Below are positions 17,465-26,221 of a stretch of DNA of 64,000 nt, in pieces. The DNA is from Candidatus Acidiferrales bacterium (lineage in GTDB: Bacteria > Bacteroidota > Ignavibacteria > Kryptoniales > JAKASW01), in the NCBI GenBank assembly GCA_035515795.1, contig DATJAY010000027.1, forward strand, positions 84,585 through 148,584, written 5' to 3'. Positions within the stretch are counted from its first letter, which is position 1. Each line of letters begins with the position of its first letter. Under the pieces are notes generated by a model. It was given only the letters and a program-made list of their open reading frames with translations. It was not told the DNA's origin and searched no databases. The translations under genes and the position numbers were made by a program.

Positions 17465-20050
17465 ATGCGCACTTCAGTAAGATTTATCCGCACCATCCAT
17501 GGAATGCTTTCGCTGATCCTGCTACTAGCGAGCGCATCACATGCCCAACAGACCTCATTGCGGGTCGCCGGTAGGTTTTTTCATTATTTTGAAAAGGATA
17601 GACCGAAGGTCGCGTTAGTACTTTCCGGCGGCGGGTCAAGGGGAATTTCTCAAATCGGCGTCCTTCAAGGACTAGAAGAAGCACACATTCCCGTAGACAT
17701 GATAATTGGAACAAGCATGGGAAGCATCATCGGGGGACTTTATGCATCAGGGTACACCGCATCGCAGCTCGATTCAATTGCTGAAACACAAGACTGGAAT
17801 CAGCTGTTGGCCCTCTCTGACGCCGTGAACCGCAGCGAATTATTCTTGCAACAGAAGGAGAGTGAAGCACAGAGCTTTTTTGTGATAAGGTTGAACGGAC
17901 TAACGCCAATTCTTCCATCTGCGATCGCCGGCGGTCAGAGACTCACTACCATCTTAACCCAGCTCGTGTTGAATGCGCCATATCGTGTTGTCCGCTCATT
18001 TGACGATCTCAAGATACCGTTTCGTGCAGTGGCGACAGACATGGTCTCTGGAAAAAGGGTAGTTATCTCAAGGGGAGACCTCGCTCAGGCGATGAGAGCG
18101 AGTTCCACAGTGCCCGTTGCATTTTCTCCGATAATTTCCGACACATTGCAGCTCGTTGACGGAGGCCTCATATCGAACGTTCCCGTTGACGTAGCAAGGG
18201 ATTTAGGAGCAGACATCGTCATCGCAGTCAATACAACCAGCCCACTACGGAATGAGGCGAGCATCGAAACTCCGTGGGACGCACTTGACCAAGCAACGAG
18301 CATTATGATGCAACTCTCAAACAAACTCCAGCTGGAAAAGGCGGACATAGTAGTTACTCCTAGATTAGAAGGTCACCTCGCGTCTGACTTTACGAACCTG
18401 GATTCCATAATTCTCGACGGAAAAATTGCTGTAGGGAGGGAAGTCCAGAAGATCGATTCAGCAGCTTACAGGGCGCATCGTCCTGCCGAAGTTTCCTCCG
18501 GGCGGATAGCCAATGATTCGACCCCGGCATCGCAAACAGATGACGTTACTATTTCAAAAATTCCCTATTACGAAAACTCTTTGCTGTTAGTTGCCGGGAT
18601 AAAATTCTCAGGTAACAGAAAACTATCGGATTCTCTCCTGGCAGGGCCGTTCAGTGAATTACTTGATCATTACGTCACGCCAAAGCAGATCGATCAGTCA
18701 TGTGAAAAATTGATATGGCTATATAGAAATGCGGATTTTGGAATGGCCAGGTTAGACAATGTGATTTATGATTCTACCAGCGCCACTTTAGACTTGAACA
18801 TCGATGAGGGAAATATTTCAAACGTTTCCTTACGAGGGAATGAAGTTGCCAAGTCTTTCCTAATAAAGAGAGAATTTCCCCTGGATTCTGCGGACATTTT
18901 CACTACGACAAAAGCTGTCGAAGGAATCAAAAACATTTACAGCACCGGATTGTTCAGTCAGGTACTTCTGTCGACGCATTTCGACCCGGCTCCGGACCTG
19001 ACTATTGATGTTTCGGAAAAAAGTTCACGCCTTTTAAGTTTGGGATTCCGCGTGGACAACGAAAGAAACGGACAGCTTTACACTTCGGTCTCAGATGAAG
19101 ACCTGTTCGGCAGTGGCACCGAGGCAATTCTCTCGTTCTCCGGCGGAGTAAGAAATAGGTTGGTCGAAGCCGACGTAGGCACTACGCGGATTCTTAATAC
19201 CGATCTCACTTACAATCTGCGTGCGTTCACGGGCTTCGCGGATGTCTTTACGTACGCTGAGAAAAACGACAGCGGGGCTGCAAATGAGTGGAACATATTT
19301 TCGAATGGCGATTATCGGATCATAAGATATGGCTTCAAGTTTTCGATCGGAACTTTGTTGGCGAGGTTCGGTATGGTCAGTGCATCGCTCGAATATGGCT
19401 GGGACAAATTGAAACCGCTGCAGAATTATTCTGGCAGTTATTCGAGCCGAGTTGTGGCTCTCAAGATCGGCTCAAACGTCGACACGCGAGACAACGCCGG
19501 GTTTCCGACTAACGGGATATTAAGCAATGTCTATTTCGAGACATCATTACCAAGTCTTAACACGGAAATGCCTTTCACAAAAATTCTGTTCGACTATGCG
19601 ACTTACCATAGTCTGTTTCACGAAGTCACTTTCGGACAGCATTATGAATTCGGATTTGGAAATGTGCTCCTTCCTATCTCCCGACAATTCAGCCTCGGCG
19701 GACAGAACTTGTTTTACGGCCTGCGCGAAGATGTGCTGGTCGGGAGACAAGTATTCCTCGCAAGCTGGGAGCTGAGAATCAAATCGCCGGTCAAACTTTT
19801 TTTCGGCACATTTCTATCGGCGCGCTTCGACATCGGTGACGTCTGGGCAACCCAACAAAACATAATCCTCAAAACTTTGAAGCAAGGTATTGGAGGCTCG
19901 CTCGGTTTCGACACCCCAATCGGACCGGTAGAATTCAGCGCAGGGAAGGCATTCAATCCCGGGAAGAGTACAAATTTAAGGACTATCTCCACACCCTGGA
20001 CATTTTACTTCCGTGTCGGCGTGAAAATACCCAAGGTCACATCTTATTGA
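17465..20050 (+). CDS. Patatin-like phospholipase fused to POTRA and BamA-type barrel (PlpD-like)
   Basis: The 861-aa protein has a signal peptide (residues 1-27, ending SASHA). A patatin domain follows: GGGSRG oxyanion loop at about 54, GTSMG with the nucleophilic Ser near 84, and the catalytic Asp in DGG near 232. After a linker, POTRA-like sequence lies at about 375-520 (LLVAGIKFSGNRKLSD, NVSLRGNEVAKSFL). The rest, to 861, is a beta-rich Omp85 barrel. This order matches type Vd secreted patatins such as PlpD and the periplasmic/outer-membrane patatin-BamA proteins common in Bacteroidetes. The likely reaction is hydrolysis of phospholipid acyl chains; whether the enzyme is secreted or stays attached is not visible. 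It appears monocistronic, with 92 bp to the next gene. Confidence 0.9.
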   Translation: MRTSVRFIRTIHGMLSLILLLASASHAQQTSLRVAGRFFHYFEKDRPKVALVLSGGGSRGISQIGVLQGLEEAHIPVDMIIGTSMGSIIGGLYASGYTASQLDSIAETQDWNQLLALSDAVNRSELFLQQKESEAQSFFVIRLNGLTPILPSAIAGGQRLTTILTQLVLNAPYRVVRSFDDLKIPFRAVATDMVSGKRVVISRGDLAQAMRASSTVPVAFSPIISDTLQLVDGGLISNVPVDVARDLGADIVIAVNTTSPLRNEASIETPWDALDQATSIMMQLSNKLQLEKADIVVTPRLEGHLASDFTNLDSIILDGKIAVGREVQKIDSAAYRAHRPAEVSSGRIANDSTPASQTDDVTISKIPYYENSLLLVAGIKFSGNRKLSDSLLAGPFSELLDHYVTPKQIDQSCEKLIWLYRNADFGMARLDNVIYDSTSATLDLNIDEGNISNVSLRGNEVAKSFLIKREFPLDSADIFTTTKAVEGIKNIYSTGLFSQVLLSTHFDPAPDLTIDVSEKSSRLLSLGFRVDNERNGQLYTSVSDEDLFGSGTEAILSFSGGVRNRLVEADVGTTRILNTDLTYNLRAFTGFADVFTYAEKNDSGAANEWNIFSNGDYRIIRYGFKFSIGTLLARFGMVSASLEYGWDKLKPLQNYSGSYSSRVVALKIGSNVDTRDNAGFPTNGILSNVYFETSLPSLNTEMPFTKILFDYATYHSLFHEVTFGQHYEFGFGNVLLPISRQFSLGGQNLFYGLREDVLVGRQVFLASWELRIKSPVKLFFGTFLSARFDIGDVWATQQNIILKTLKQGIGGSLGFDTPIGPVEFSAGKAFNPGKSTNLRTISTPWTFYFRVGVKIPKVTSY

Positions 20051-20142
20051 CAGGTGTTATCCTTGTCACACCGGATGCTGTTTTAGATAAAAACGACGGC
20101 TGACGGGAACTTCGACTTATTCTCCTCAAGTTATTGCTTCTG

Positions 20143-21036
20143 ATGAATTTCAAAAACAATGTTTACGCCACTCTTCTGTACTTCGATCTTTTCGATCACC
20201 CGCTTTCGCGAGACGAGATCTATGCTTTTTTCCCGCAGAAGCTGGATAGGGCTGAATTCGATCGAATGTTTTCCGAATACGACTTCCGCTCGGTGGACGG
20301 ATTCGTTCATCTTCGCGACAATGACGAGGTGGTTACAATCAGAAAGCATAGGGAAAAGAAAGCGAAGAGGATGTTGCTCGCGACAGGGATAATTGGAAAG
20401 TTTCTCAGATATTTCCCGTTTGTAAGAGCAGTCTTCCTGTCGGGCTCACTGAGCAAAGGAGTAAACGATGGCGATGCCGATATTGACTTGTTCATAATAT
20501 CCGCCGAGGAGAGACTATGGATTTGCCGATCTTTCTTGACTCTCTTTAAAAAGATGTTCCTCTTAAATAGCAAAAAGTTTCTTTGCCCGAACTATTTCGT
20601 GACCGAGAAACACCTCGAAATCCCGGAAAAAAATATCTTCACCGCGACAGAACTAGTTACACTTCGTCCTCTTTTTAACCGGAACATGTTATTTGAACTT
20701 CTTGAGGCCAATCGGTGGATCCTGAGATTTTTTCCGAACTTCCGCATTGATAGCCCCGGAAGGAAACCAACCTTCTCTACTGTCCAGCGGCTTCTTGAGT
20801 TGCCGATGAGTGACGGGTACACTGCGAAGTGGGACGCTCAACTGATGCGTCGATTCAGGGAGATCTGGGCAACAAGATATCCGGAATACACTCAATCCGA
20901 GAGGGAGTTCCAGTTTCGCTCTACACCGTATTCTTCAAAGATCCATCCCAATGATTTTCAGAGAAAGGTCTTAAGTGCTTACGAAAACAGATTGCGAGAT
21001 GAAAGAATAGAAAGGTTGATCAAAATAGGTGACTGA
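20143..21036 (+). CDS. Nucleotidyltransferase-fold protein heading a coupled operon
   Basis: This 297-aa protein has a Pol-beta/MNT-type nucleotidyltransferase core near residues 100-130: FLSGSLSKGVNDGDADIDLFII carries the GS...G and DxD metal-binding residues. An N-terminal helical part (LFDHPLSRDEIYAFF) looks like a winged helix, and the C-terminal half is helical. ATG 20143 is preferred over TTG 20134 because it starts right before the conserved N-terminal helix. The stop overlaps the next gene by 8 bp. Family members transfer NMP groups to antibiotics, proteins, RNA or metabolites; the substrate here is unknown. As first gene of the radical SAM/glycosyltransferase operon it may activate or modify a pathway intermediate. 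Confidence 0.7.
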   Translation: MNFKNNVYATLLYFDLFDHPLSRDEIYAFFPQKLDRAEFDRMFSEYDFRSVDGFVHLRDNDEVVTIRKHREKKAKRMLLATGIIGKFLRYFPFVRAVFLSGSLSKGVNDGDADIDLFIISAEERLWICRSFLTLFKKMFLLNSKKFLCPNYFVTEKHLEIPEKNIFTATELVTLRPLFNRNMLFELLEANRWILRFFPNFRIDSPGRKPTFSTVQRLLELPMSDGYTAKWDAQLMRRFREIWATRYPEYTQSEREFQFRSTPYSSKIHPNDFQRKVLSAYENRLRDERIERLIKIGD

Positions 21037-22504
21037 CGTACTCCTAACGCACTCTTACTTTACCCGGTTTGATAAGAAACAATGGCGTACCATGCAGCCT
21101 TACCCGCCTTTGGGGACTTTGTATGCGGCCAGTGTTCTGCGAAATGCCGGCATCTCTGTCTCCCTTTTTGATTCGATGCTGGCAGAATCTGAATTTGAGA
21201 TGGAAGGTTATATACGAAAGTATTCTCCCAGAATTGTCGCTATCTACGACGACAGTTTCAATTATTTGACGAAGATGTGCCTCGAGCGAATGCGAATCGC
21301 AGCTTTTAGAATGATTGAAATTGCCAAGAGGAAAAAATGTATCGTAGTCGTCTCAAGTTCCGATTCAGCCGATCACGCAGTGGAATATCTGTCGCGCGGG
21401 GCAGATTTTGTTATCAAGGGGGAAGGGGAAATAACATTACTCGAACTCTGCACAAATATTCTTAGATCACCCGACGACAAATTCCGCGAGATCGACGGTT
21501 TATCCTTTATCGAGGATGGTCGTGTGGTTGATACCATTGCGAGGAAGCCAATCAAAGATTTGGATAGTTTACCTCTTCCGGCATGGGACCTTATCGACGT
21601 CGAGAATTATAGAAAGCATTGGTTTTCTGCAAATGGATATTTCTCAATGAACATAGTCACCACGCGGGGTTGTCCGTTTGGGTGCAATTGGTGTGCGAAG
21701 CCGATCTATGGAAGAGGTTACAATGTTAGATCGCCGAAGCATGTTGTTGAAGAGATGCTTTTTTTAAAAATACATTACAACCCCGATCACATCTGGTTTT
21801 GCGATGATATTTTTGGTCTGAGACCTGGCTGGCTAAGTGAATTCCAAAGGGAGGTGGAACATTCCGGTCTCAAGGTTAGATATAAATGTCTTTCGCGTCC
21901 GGATTTACTCATCAAGGAGAATAGTTTTTCTATGCTCGCCGGATCAGGCTGCGAAACAGTCTGGATGGGAGCGGAGAGCGGTGAACAGAAAATTTTGGAC
22001 GCAATGGATAAAGGAACAACCATAGAGCAAATTCGTTCCGCGACGAAAACATTGAGAGAACAAGGGATTAGGATAGGTTATTTCTTACAATTCGGATATC
22101 CTGGTGAATCATACAACGATATCTTAAAAACTTTCAATCTGGTAAAAGAGGAGATGCCTGATGAAATTGGAATGTCAGTCTCGTACCCGTTGCCGAATAC
22201 AAAGTTTTACAAGATAGTCGAACAGACATTAGGAAAGAAAAGAAACTGGCGTGATAGTAACGACTTAGCGCTTCTCTTTCCGGGCGAATTCAAGCCGCGT
22301 TTTTATAAAACACTTCATAAAGTTCTTCATCGGCTTCACAGGATATTACGTATCACCAAAGGCGGCGAAAGAATAACTCCTCGAACCGTTGCCGTTCTTA
22401 TCTATAGCTCGATAACTCTCGTTGTTTACCATGTACTTCTCCAGCTTGCCAGACTTCCGAATCCCAACCGTCTGACTCTCAGCGAAAGAATTCCGACCAC
22501 ATGA
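21029..22504 (+). CDS. B12-binding domain radical SAM protein (first copy)
   Basis: Residues 1-170 form a cobalamin-binding Rossmann-like domain (YPPLGTLYAASVLRNAGISV, FVIKGEGEITLLEL), but the DxHxxG-type His motif is not obvious. Residues about 205-420 are the radical SAM barrel with the 4Fe-4S triad CPFGCNWCAK in the stretch after TTRG (C-x3-C-x2-C). GAESGEQKILDAMDKG and FGYPGES are standard for this class. Such enzymes perform methylations, cyclisations or rearrangements on lipids, antibiotics and cofactors. The start is GTG 21029, overlapping the previous gene by 8 bp, and the stop overlaps the next by 4 bp, so translation is coupled. The substrate is unknown. Confidence 0.88.
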   Translation: MTDVLLTHSYFTRFDKKQWRTMQPYPPLGTLYAASVLRNAGISVSLFDSMLAESEFEMEGYIRKYSPRIVAIYDDSFNYLTKMCLERMRIAAFRMIEIAKRKKCIVVVSSSDSADHAVEYLSRGADFVIKGEGEITLLELCTNILRSPDDKFREIDGLSFIEDGRVVDTIARKPIKDLDSLPLPAWDLIDVENYRKHWFSANGYFSMNIVTTRGCPFGCNWCAKPIYGRGYNVRSPKHVVEEMLFLKIHYNPDHIWFCDDIFGLRPGWLSEFQREVEHSGLKVRYKCLSRPDLLIKENSFSMLAGSGCETVWMGAESGEQKILDAMDKGTTIEQIRSATKTLREQGIRIGYFLQFGYPGESYNDILKTFNLVKEEMPDEIGMSVSYPLPNTKFYKIVEQTLGKKRNWRDSNDLALLFPGEFKPRFYKTLHKVLHRLHRILRITKGGERITPRTVAVLIYSSITLVVYHVLLQLARLPNPNRLTLSERIPTT

Positions 22505-23310
22505 TAGACCAGGATACAGTAGCGATTATTGCCGATGCTTTTGACAGGCAGGCCGACTCCTTCGATGAGTACGAGGAAGGTAATCGAATCCTTTTGTGGA
22601 TGCGGTCGGTAATTCATAAGCACATGTTAAGCTATGTGAGACGTGGGGACCATCTTTTGGAACTAAACGCAGGCACCGGGATTGATGCAATCTTCTTCGC
22701 GCAGAACGGTGTCAGTGTGCATGCTATAGATATTTCTAGAAAAATGTTGGAACGGCTCAAAGGGAAAATTCGGGAGAATGGATTGAGCGAACTTGTTTAC
22801 GCTGAGCAGAGATCGTTTAGGAACCTAGAAGGGTTTCGCCCTCACACTTTCAATCATATTTTCTCGGACTTTGGTGGATTAAACTGCACTTCGCAGCCTG
22901 ATTTTGTTATTCGACAGTTTAGACGCCTGCTCAAGCCGGGAGGAACGGTAACCCTGGTTATGATGCCTCCCGTCTGTCCTTGGGAAATTCTTTTTGCATT
23001 AAAAGGAAACTTCCAGTTGGCATTCCGCAGACTTCAGAAGCACGGGACAAGGTCGCATGTCGAGGGCGTTATCTTTAGATCGTATTACTTCACGCCGCGC
23101 CGGCTCATCGGTTTCTTTGGCGATGAGTACAGTCTGCTCGATCTGCGCGGGCTCGGAAGTCTGGTTCCGCCGCCGTACCTTGATCGATTCCCGACAAGAT
23201 ACCCACGATTATTCGAATTATTATCGCATTTAGATGTGAGACTCTCAAAGAGATTTCCATTTCACTCATGGGCCGACCACTTTATTCTCACGATGCGATA
23301 CGAACCATGA
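22501..23310 (+). CDS. SAM-dependent methyltransferase
   Basis: This is a 269-aa class I methyltransferase. Motif I is LLELNAGTGIDAIFFAQNG (near residue 57), followed by VHAIDISRKMLERLK. HIFSDFGGLNC and the LLKPGGTVTLVMMPP strand complete the fold. The C-terminal part may bind the acceptor. ATG 22501 overlaps the preceding stop (ATGA), and its own stop overlaps the next start in the same way. It probably methylates an intermediate of the pathway encoded by the flanking radical SAM and glycosyltransferase genes; the acceptor atom is unknown. Confidence 0.85.
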   Translation: MIDQDTVAIIADAFDRQADSFDEYEEGNRILLWMRSVIHKHMLSYVRRGDHLLELNAGTGIDAIFFAQNGVSVHAIDISRKMLERLKGKIRENGLSELVYAEQRSFRNLEGFRPHTFNHIFSDFGGLNCTSQPDFVIRQFRRLLKPGGTVTLVMMPPVCPWEILFALKGNFQLAFRRLQKHGTRSHVEGVIFRSYYFTPRRLIGFFGDEYSLLDLRGLGSLVPPPYLDRFPTRYPRLFELLSHLDVRLSKRFPFHSWADHFILTMRYEP

Positions 23311-25046
23311 AGGACATTGACTTCTCGACCGATTATCCAACATGGCTGACAGGGAGGATTCTTGGGAAACTAGTCCTGGCTCTACTGATAGGTTTACTCC
23401 TTTTCAACTGCTATAGAGCGGTCAAATCACCTGCTGGCGACTTCGCAAACTACTACACGGCTTCGCGGCTCGCCATCACTGACAGTCTCAATGATGTCCG
23501 ACTTTACGATCACTTTGAGTTTCAGAAACAGATCGAGAGGTATTTCCATGGCACGCTGGGGTCATTCATTCCATTTCCGCCGTCTACCGCACTTCTTATG
23601 ATTCCTCTGGCATGGCTTCCGCCGAACTCAGCCCGAGATATTTTTATCCTTGTCAACATGTTAGTCCTTTGTACCATGATAGTTGTTTTGGGGAGGTTTA
23701 CCGGGATCTCACTGATGCCGTTAAGTATTTTGGTGCTCCTCGACGGATTCAGTCTATGGAGCAATTTCCGCGAGGGTCAGGTCTATCTGATACTCACTTT
23801 GTTGATTTTACTTGCCTTCGCAGCAGAAAAAAAGGGAAGACATCTTTTGGCGGGAGTATTGTTCGGCGTCGTTCTGCCGATCAAGTACATCACCTTCCTG
23901 TATGTAGCATATTTTTTTCTGCGGCGAAGGTATCGAATCGTTATGGGAGCTGCTCTCTCTGCGCTTTCAATCTTTCTCGCCGGTTTCTTTCTTACAGGCC
24001 TGAAGCTTAATGAGTTCTACCTGACCAACATTTTGCCTCGGCATCTTGCGGGTGAAATCCAAAATCCGTTTGCCGTGAATTTTCAATCATTTAATTCATT
24101 ACTAAATCGACTGCTGGTTAATAATGCATCCCTGAATCCACACCCGATTTTCAACAGCCCCCTTTTGGCATTATGGCTCACATCATTCATCTCCCTGATA
24201 TTTCTCTCCTTGGTCATCAGCGGAAGCCGTTCGGTTGCCTGGCGGAGTGAACATAACCGCGTTCTGTATGACTGCTCGCTTATCACGCTATTTGGGCTTG
24301 TAACATCTCCAGCATCGGCAAGCTACCATCTTGTGTTATTGATCATCCCTATGGCATTCGTAACTTCGCTTATTCTGTCAAAGGAAAACCGAGAAGGAAA
24401 AGATTACTTGAGAAAGCGTTTTGCATTGTTAGCAGCGACGTACATCGCTATTAATTTGGTCCCTTTTCAATGGCTTTATGGACTCCCGATCTTGCAACTT
24501 TTCGCATATGCGAAACTATTTCTGCTCGTTATTTTTTTTACAACAATGATTCCACCGCAAACACTGCGGTCCAAATCTTTTCCGGTAGCCCTAACTGCTT
24601 CATTGGCATTGAGTCTGCTGATAGTGGCGGTACGCTCCACCAGGGAAAAAGAGACCGATGGGGCCATATGGGCAGGCTTTGATGGTTTGATCATCGCTGA
24701 TCTATCGTACCACGATGGTGCAATATACTATTTCCGGGAGACTCCAACTGGATTTATATCCATGAGAAACGGAGCAAGGACTTACGACGATCCTCCGGTA
24801 CCGGAGCGGACTTCAGAAGAGGGCATTTTCACCGCATTTGATTCGGCCTTAACTAACTCCACTGAAGTCTTCGTGCGAAATAATTCCACCGGCACGGTGC
24901 GTCAAATGACGGAGGCGTCCGGAGTAAATTGCGAACCCGTATGGTCAAGAGATGCGAAGCAACTCTATTTTCTTTCCGACCGGGGGCGTGGCATTGATTG
25001 CACAACGATTTTCTACCTGCCAATTAGTCGGGACGAACTGCCGTGA
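23307..25046 (+). CDS. GT87-family membrane glycosyltransferase with PD40-like tail
   Basis: The 579-aa polytopic protein resembles GT87 (DUF2029) mannosyltransferases, which use polyprenyl-phosphate sugars. Features are an early span at about residues 22-42, then GDFANYYTASRLAI with the conserved acidic loop residue, a FIPFPPSTALLMIPLAWLPP stretch, an NFREGQVYL motif and about ten membrane segments up to about residue 450. The last 110 residues are soluble and end in PVWSRDAKQLYFLSDRGRG, which looks like one TolB/PD40 beta-propeller blade. ATG 23307 overlaps the previous gene as ATGA; the frame is open upstream to 23268, but that would only extend into the methyltransferase gene. The tail is unusual for GT87. 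Confidence 0.8.
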   Translation: MKDIDFSTDYPTWLTGRILGKLVLALLIGLLLFNCYRAVKSPAGDFANYYTASRLAITDSLNDVRLYDHFEFQKQIERYFHGTLGSFIPFPPSTALLMIPLAWLPPNSARDIFILVNMLVLCTMIVVLGRFTGISLMPLSILVLLDGFSLWSNFREGQVYLILTLLILLAFAAEKKGRHLLAGVLFGVVLPIKYITFLYVAYFFLRRRYRIVMGAALSALSIFLAGFFLTGLKLNEFYLTNILPRHLAGEIQNPFAVNFQSFNSLLNRLLVNNASLNPHPIFNSPLLALWLTSFISLIFLSLVISGSRSVAWRSEHNRVLYDCSLITLFGLVTSPASASYHLVLLIIPMAFVTSLILSKENREGKDYLRKRFALLAATYIAINLVPFQWLYGLPILQLFAYAKLFLLVIFFTTMIPPQTLRSKSFPVALTASLALSLLIVAVRSTREKETDGAIWAGFDGLIIADLSYHDGAIYYFRETPTGFISMRNGARTYDDPPVPERTSEEGIFTAFDSALTNSTEVFVRNNSTGTVRQMTEASGVNCEPVWSRDAKQLYFLSDRGRGIDCTTIFYLPISRDELP

Positions 25047-26221
25047 CGATCCGATTCATGAAATTCATGGATGAATACATTGGAACCGCAATTGTATTTC
25101 TGTTGGCAATCCTGTCCGTAGGTCGAAAGAGAAAGCGTGAGAAAAAAACACGGAACATACTGGTCATCAAATTCTGGGGTATGGGTAGCGTGACACTATC
25201 GATGCCGTTGTTAGCGCATCTAAAGAGGAGTTTACCAGGGGCGAAGCTGCATTATCTTACGCTTGCAGGCAACTCCGAACTTTGTTCGATGATCGGGGAA
25301 ATAGACTTCATCCACACGATTTCGCTTACCTCTGCAACATCCTTTCTTCTATCGACCTTTAAGGCAGTGACATCGCTTCGCCGCCACAACTTCGAGATGG
25401 TTTTTGACCTTGAATTCTTCACAAATATCTCCGCAATTATCTGCAGAGTTGTCCGCGCTCGTGATCGCATCGGGTTTCAAAACAGTCGAAGCAGAACAAA
25501 CGCGAGAAGCAAGCTGTACACTGACACTAAGCCGTTCCATGATAATGAGCATGTCGCTGTCAATTTCCTGAGGCTTGCTGACAAAACAAGCGATATTTTA
25601 TTTCCACATTTCAAGGTCGACAAAATAAACGATCCTGAGCCAATGTACCATCACATGCCAGTCGCATTCAATATTAACGCGAGCCCTCTGGCATACGAGC
25701 GAAGATGGAGTCCGGAGGAATTCGGGCTGCTCGCAGACTTTCTTGCCGCGGAATTTGGAGCCCATATTATGTTGACCGGCTCACAGGAGGAACGCGAATA
25801 CGTAGAGAAGTTCTCGGCAACTCTTACGGATCCAAGCTGCTTCACAAATGTTTGCGGAGAACTGACAGTCGGAGGGCTCATCGGACTTCTGCAGTCCTGT
25901 CAATTGATTGTAACAAACGACTCCGGGCCTTTGCATCTCGCCTCGGCTTTGAATATTCCCACAATTTCTTTTTTTGGCCCCGAATCGCCGGTACGATACG
26001 GAAGTCTCTCATCCAGCCAGCTTACCTTTTATAAAAGATTATGGTGCAGTCCATGTATGACTGTGAGTAACTTGAAGACAGTCAACTGCATCAATAATCG
26101 GCAGTGCATGAAGCAAATTCATTTTGTTGACATAAAAGAATCGATCCGGAAATTCGTGACTTCCATATTGGAGGGGAACCAGGACTCGAAGTTCGAGAAG
26201 ATCCTCGCAGAAAGATTATGA
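25043..26221 (+). CDS. GT9 (heptosyltransferase-like) glycosyltransferase
   Basis: This 392-aa protein has the two-domain GT-B layout of ADP-heptose:LPS heptosyltransferases. The N-terminal part has ILVIKFWGMGSVTLSMPLLAHLKRSLP, and the C-terminal domain has LIVTNDSGPLHLASALNIPTISFFGP, the standard donor-binding motif. C-terminal cysteines (WCSPCMTVSNLKTVNCINNRQC in two clusters) resemble those in several GT9 members. The start is GTG 25043, overlapping the preceding stop (GTGA); ATG 25058 is an alternative. The donor is not necessarily heptose. It is part of the six-gene coupled operon and probably adds a sugar to the same product as the GT87 enzyme. Confidence 0.85.
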   Translation: MTIRFMKFMDEYIGTAIVFLLAILSVGRKRKREKKTRNILVIKFWGMGSVTLSMPLLAHLKRSLPGAKLHYLTLAGNSELCSMIGEIDFIHTISLTSATSFLLSTFKAVTSLRRHNFEMVFDLEFFTNISAIICRVVRARDRIGFQNSRSRTNARSKLYTDTKPFHDNEHVAVNFLRLADKTSDILFPHFKVDKINDPEPMYHHMPVAFNINASPLAYERRWSPEEFGLLADFLAAEFGAHIMLTGSQEEREYVEKFSATLTDPSCFTNVCGELTVGGLIGLLQSCQLIVTNDSGPLHLASALNIPTISFFGPESPVRYGSLSSSQLTFYKRLWCSPCMTVSNLKTVNCINNRQCMKQIHFVDIKESIRKFVTSILEGNQDSKFEKILAERL

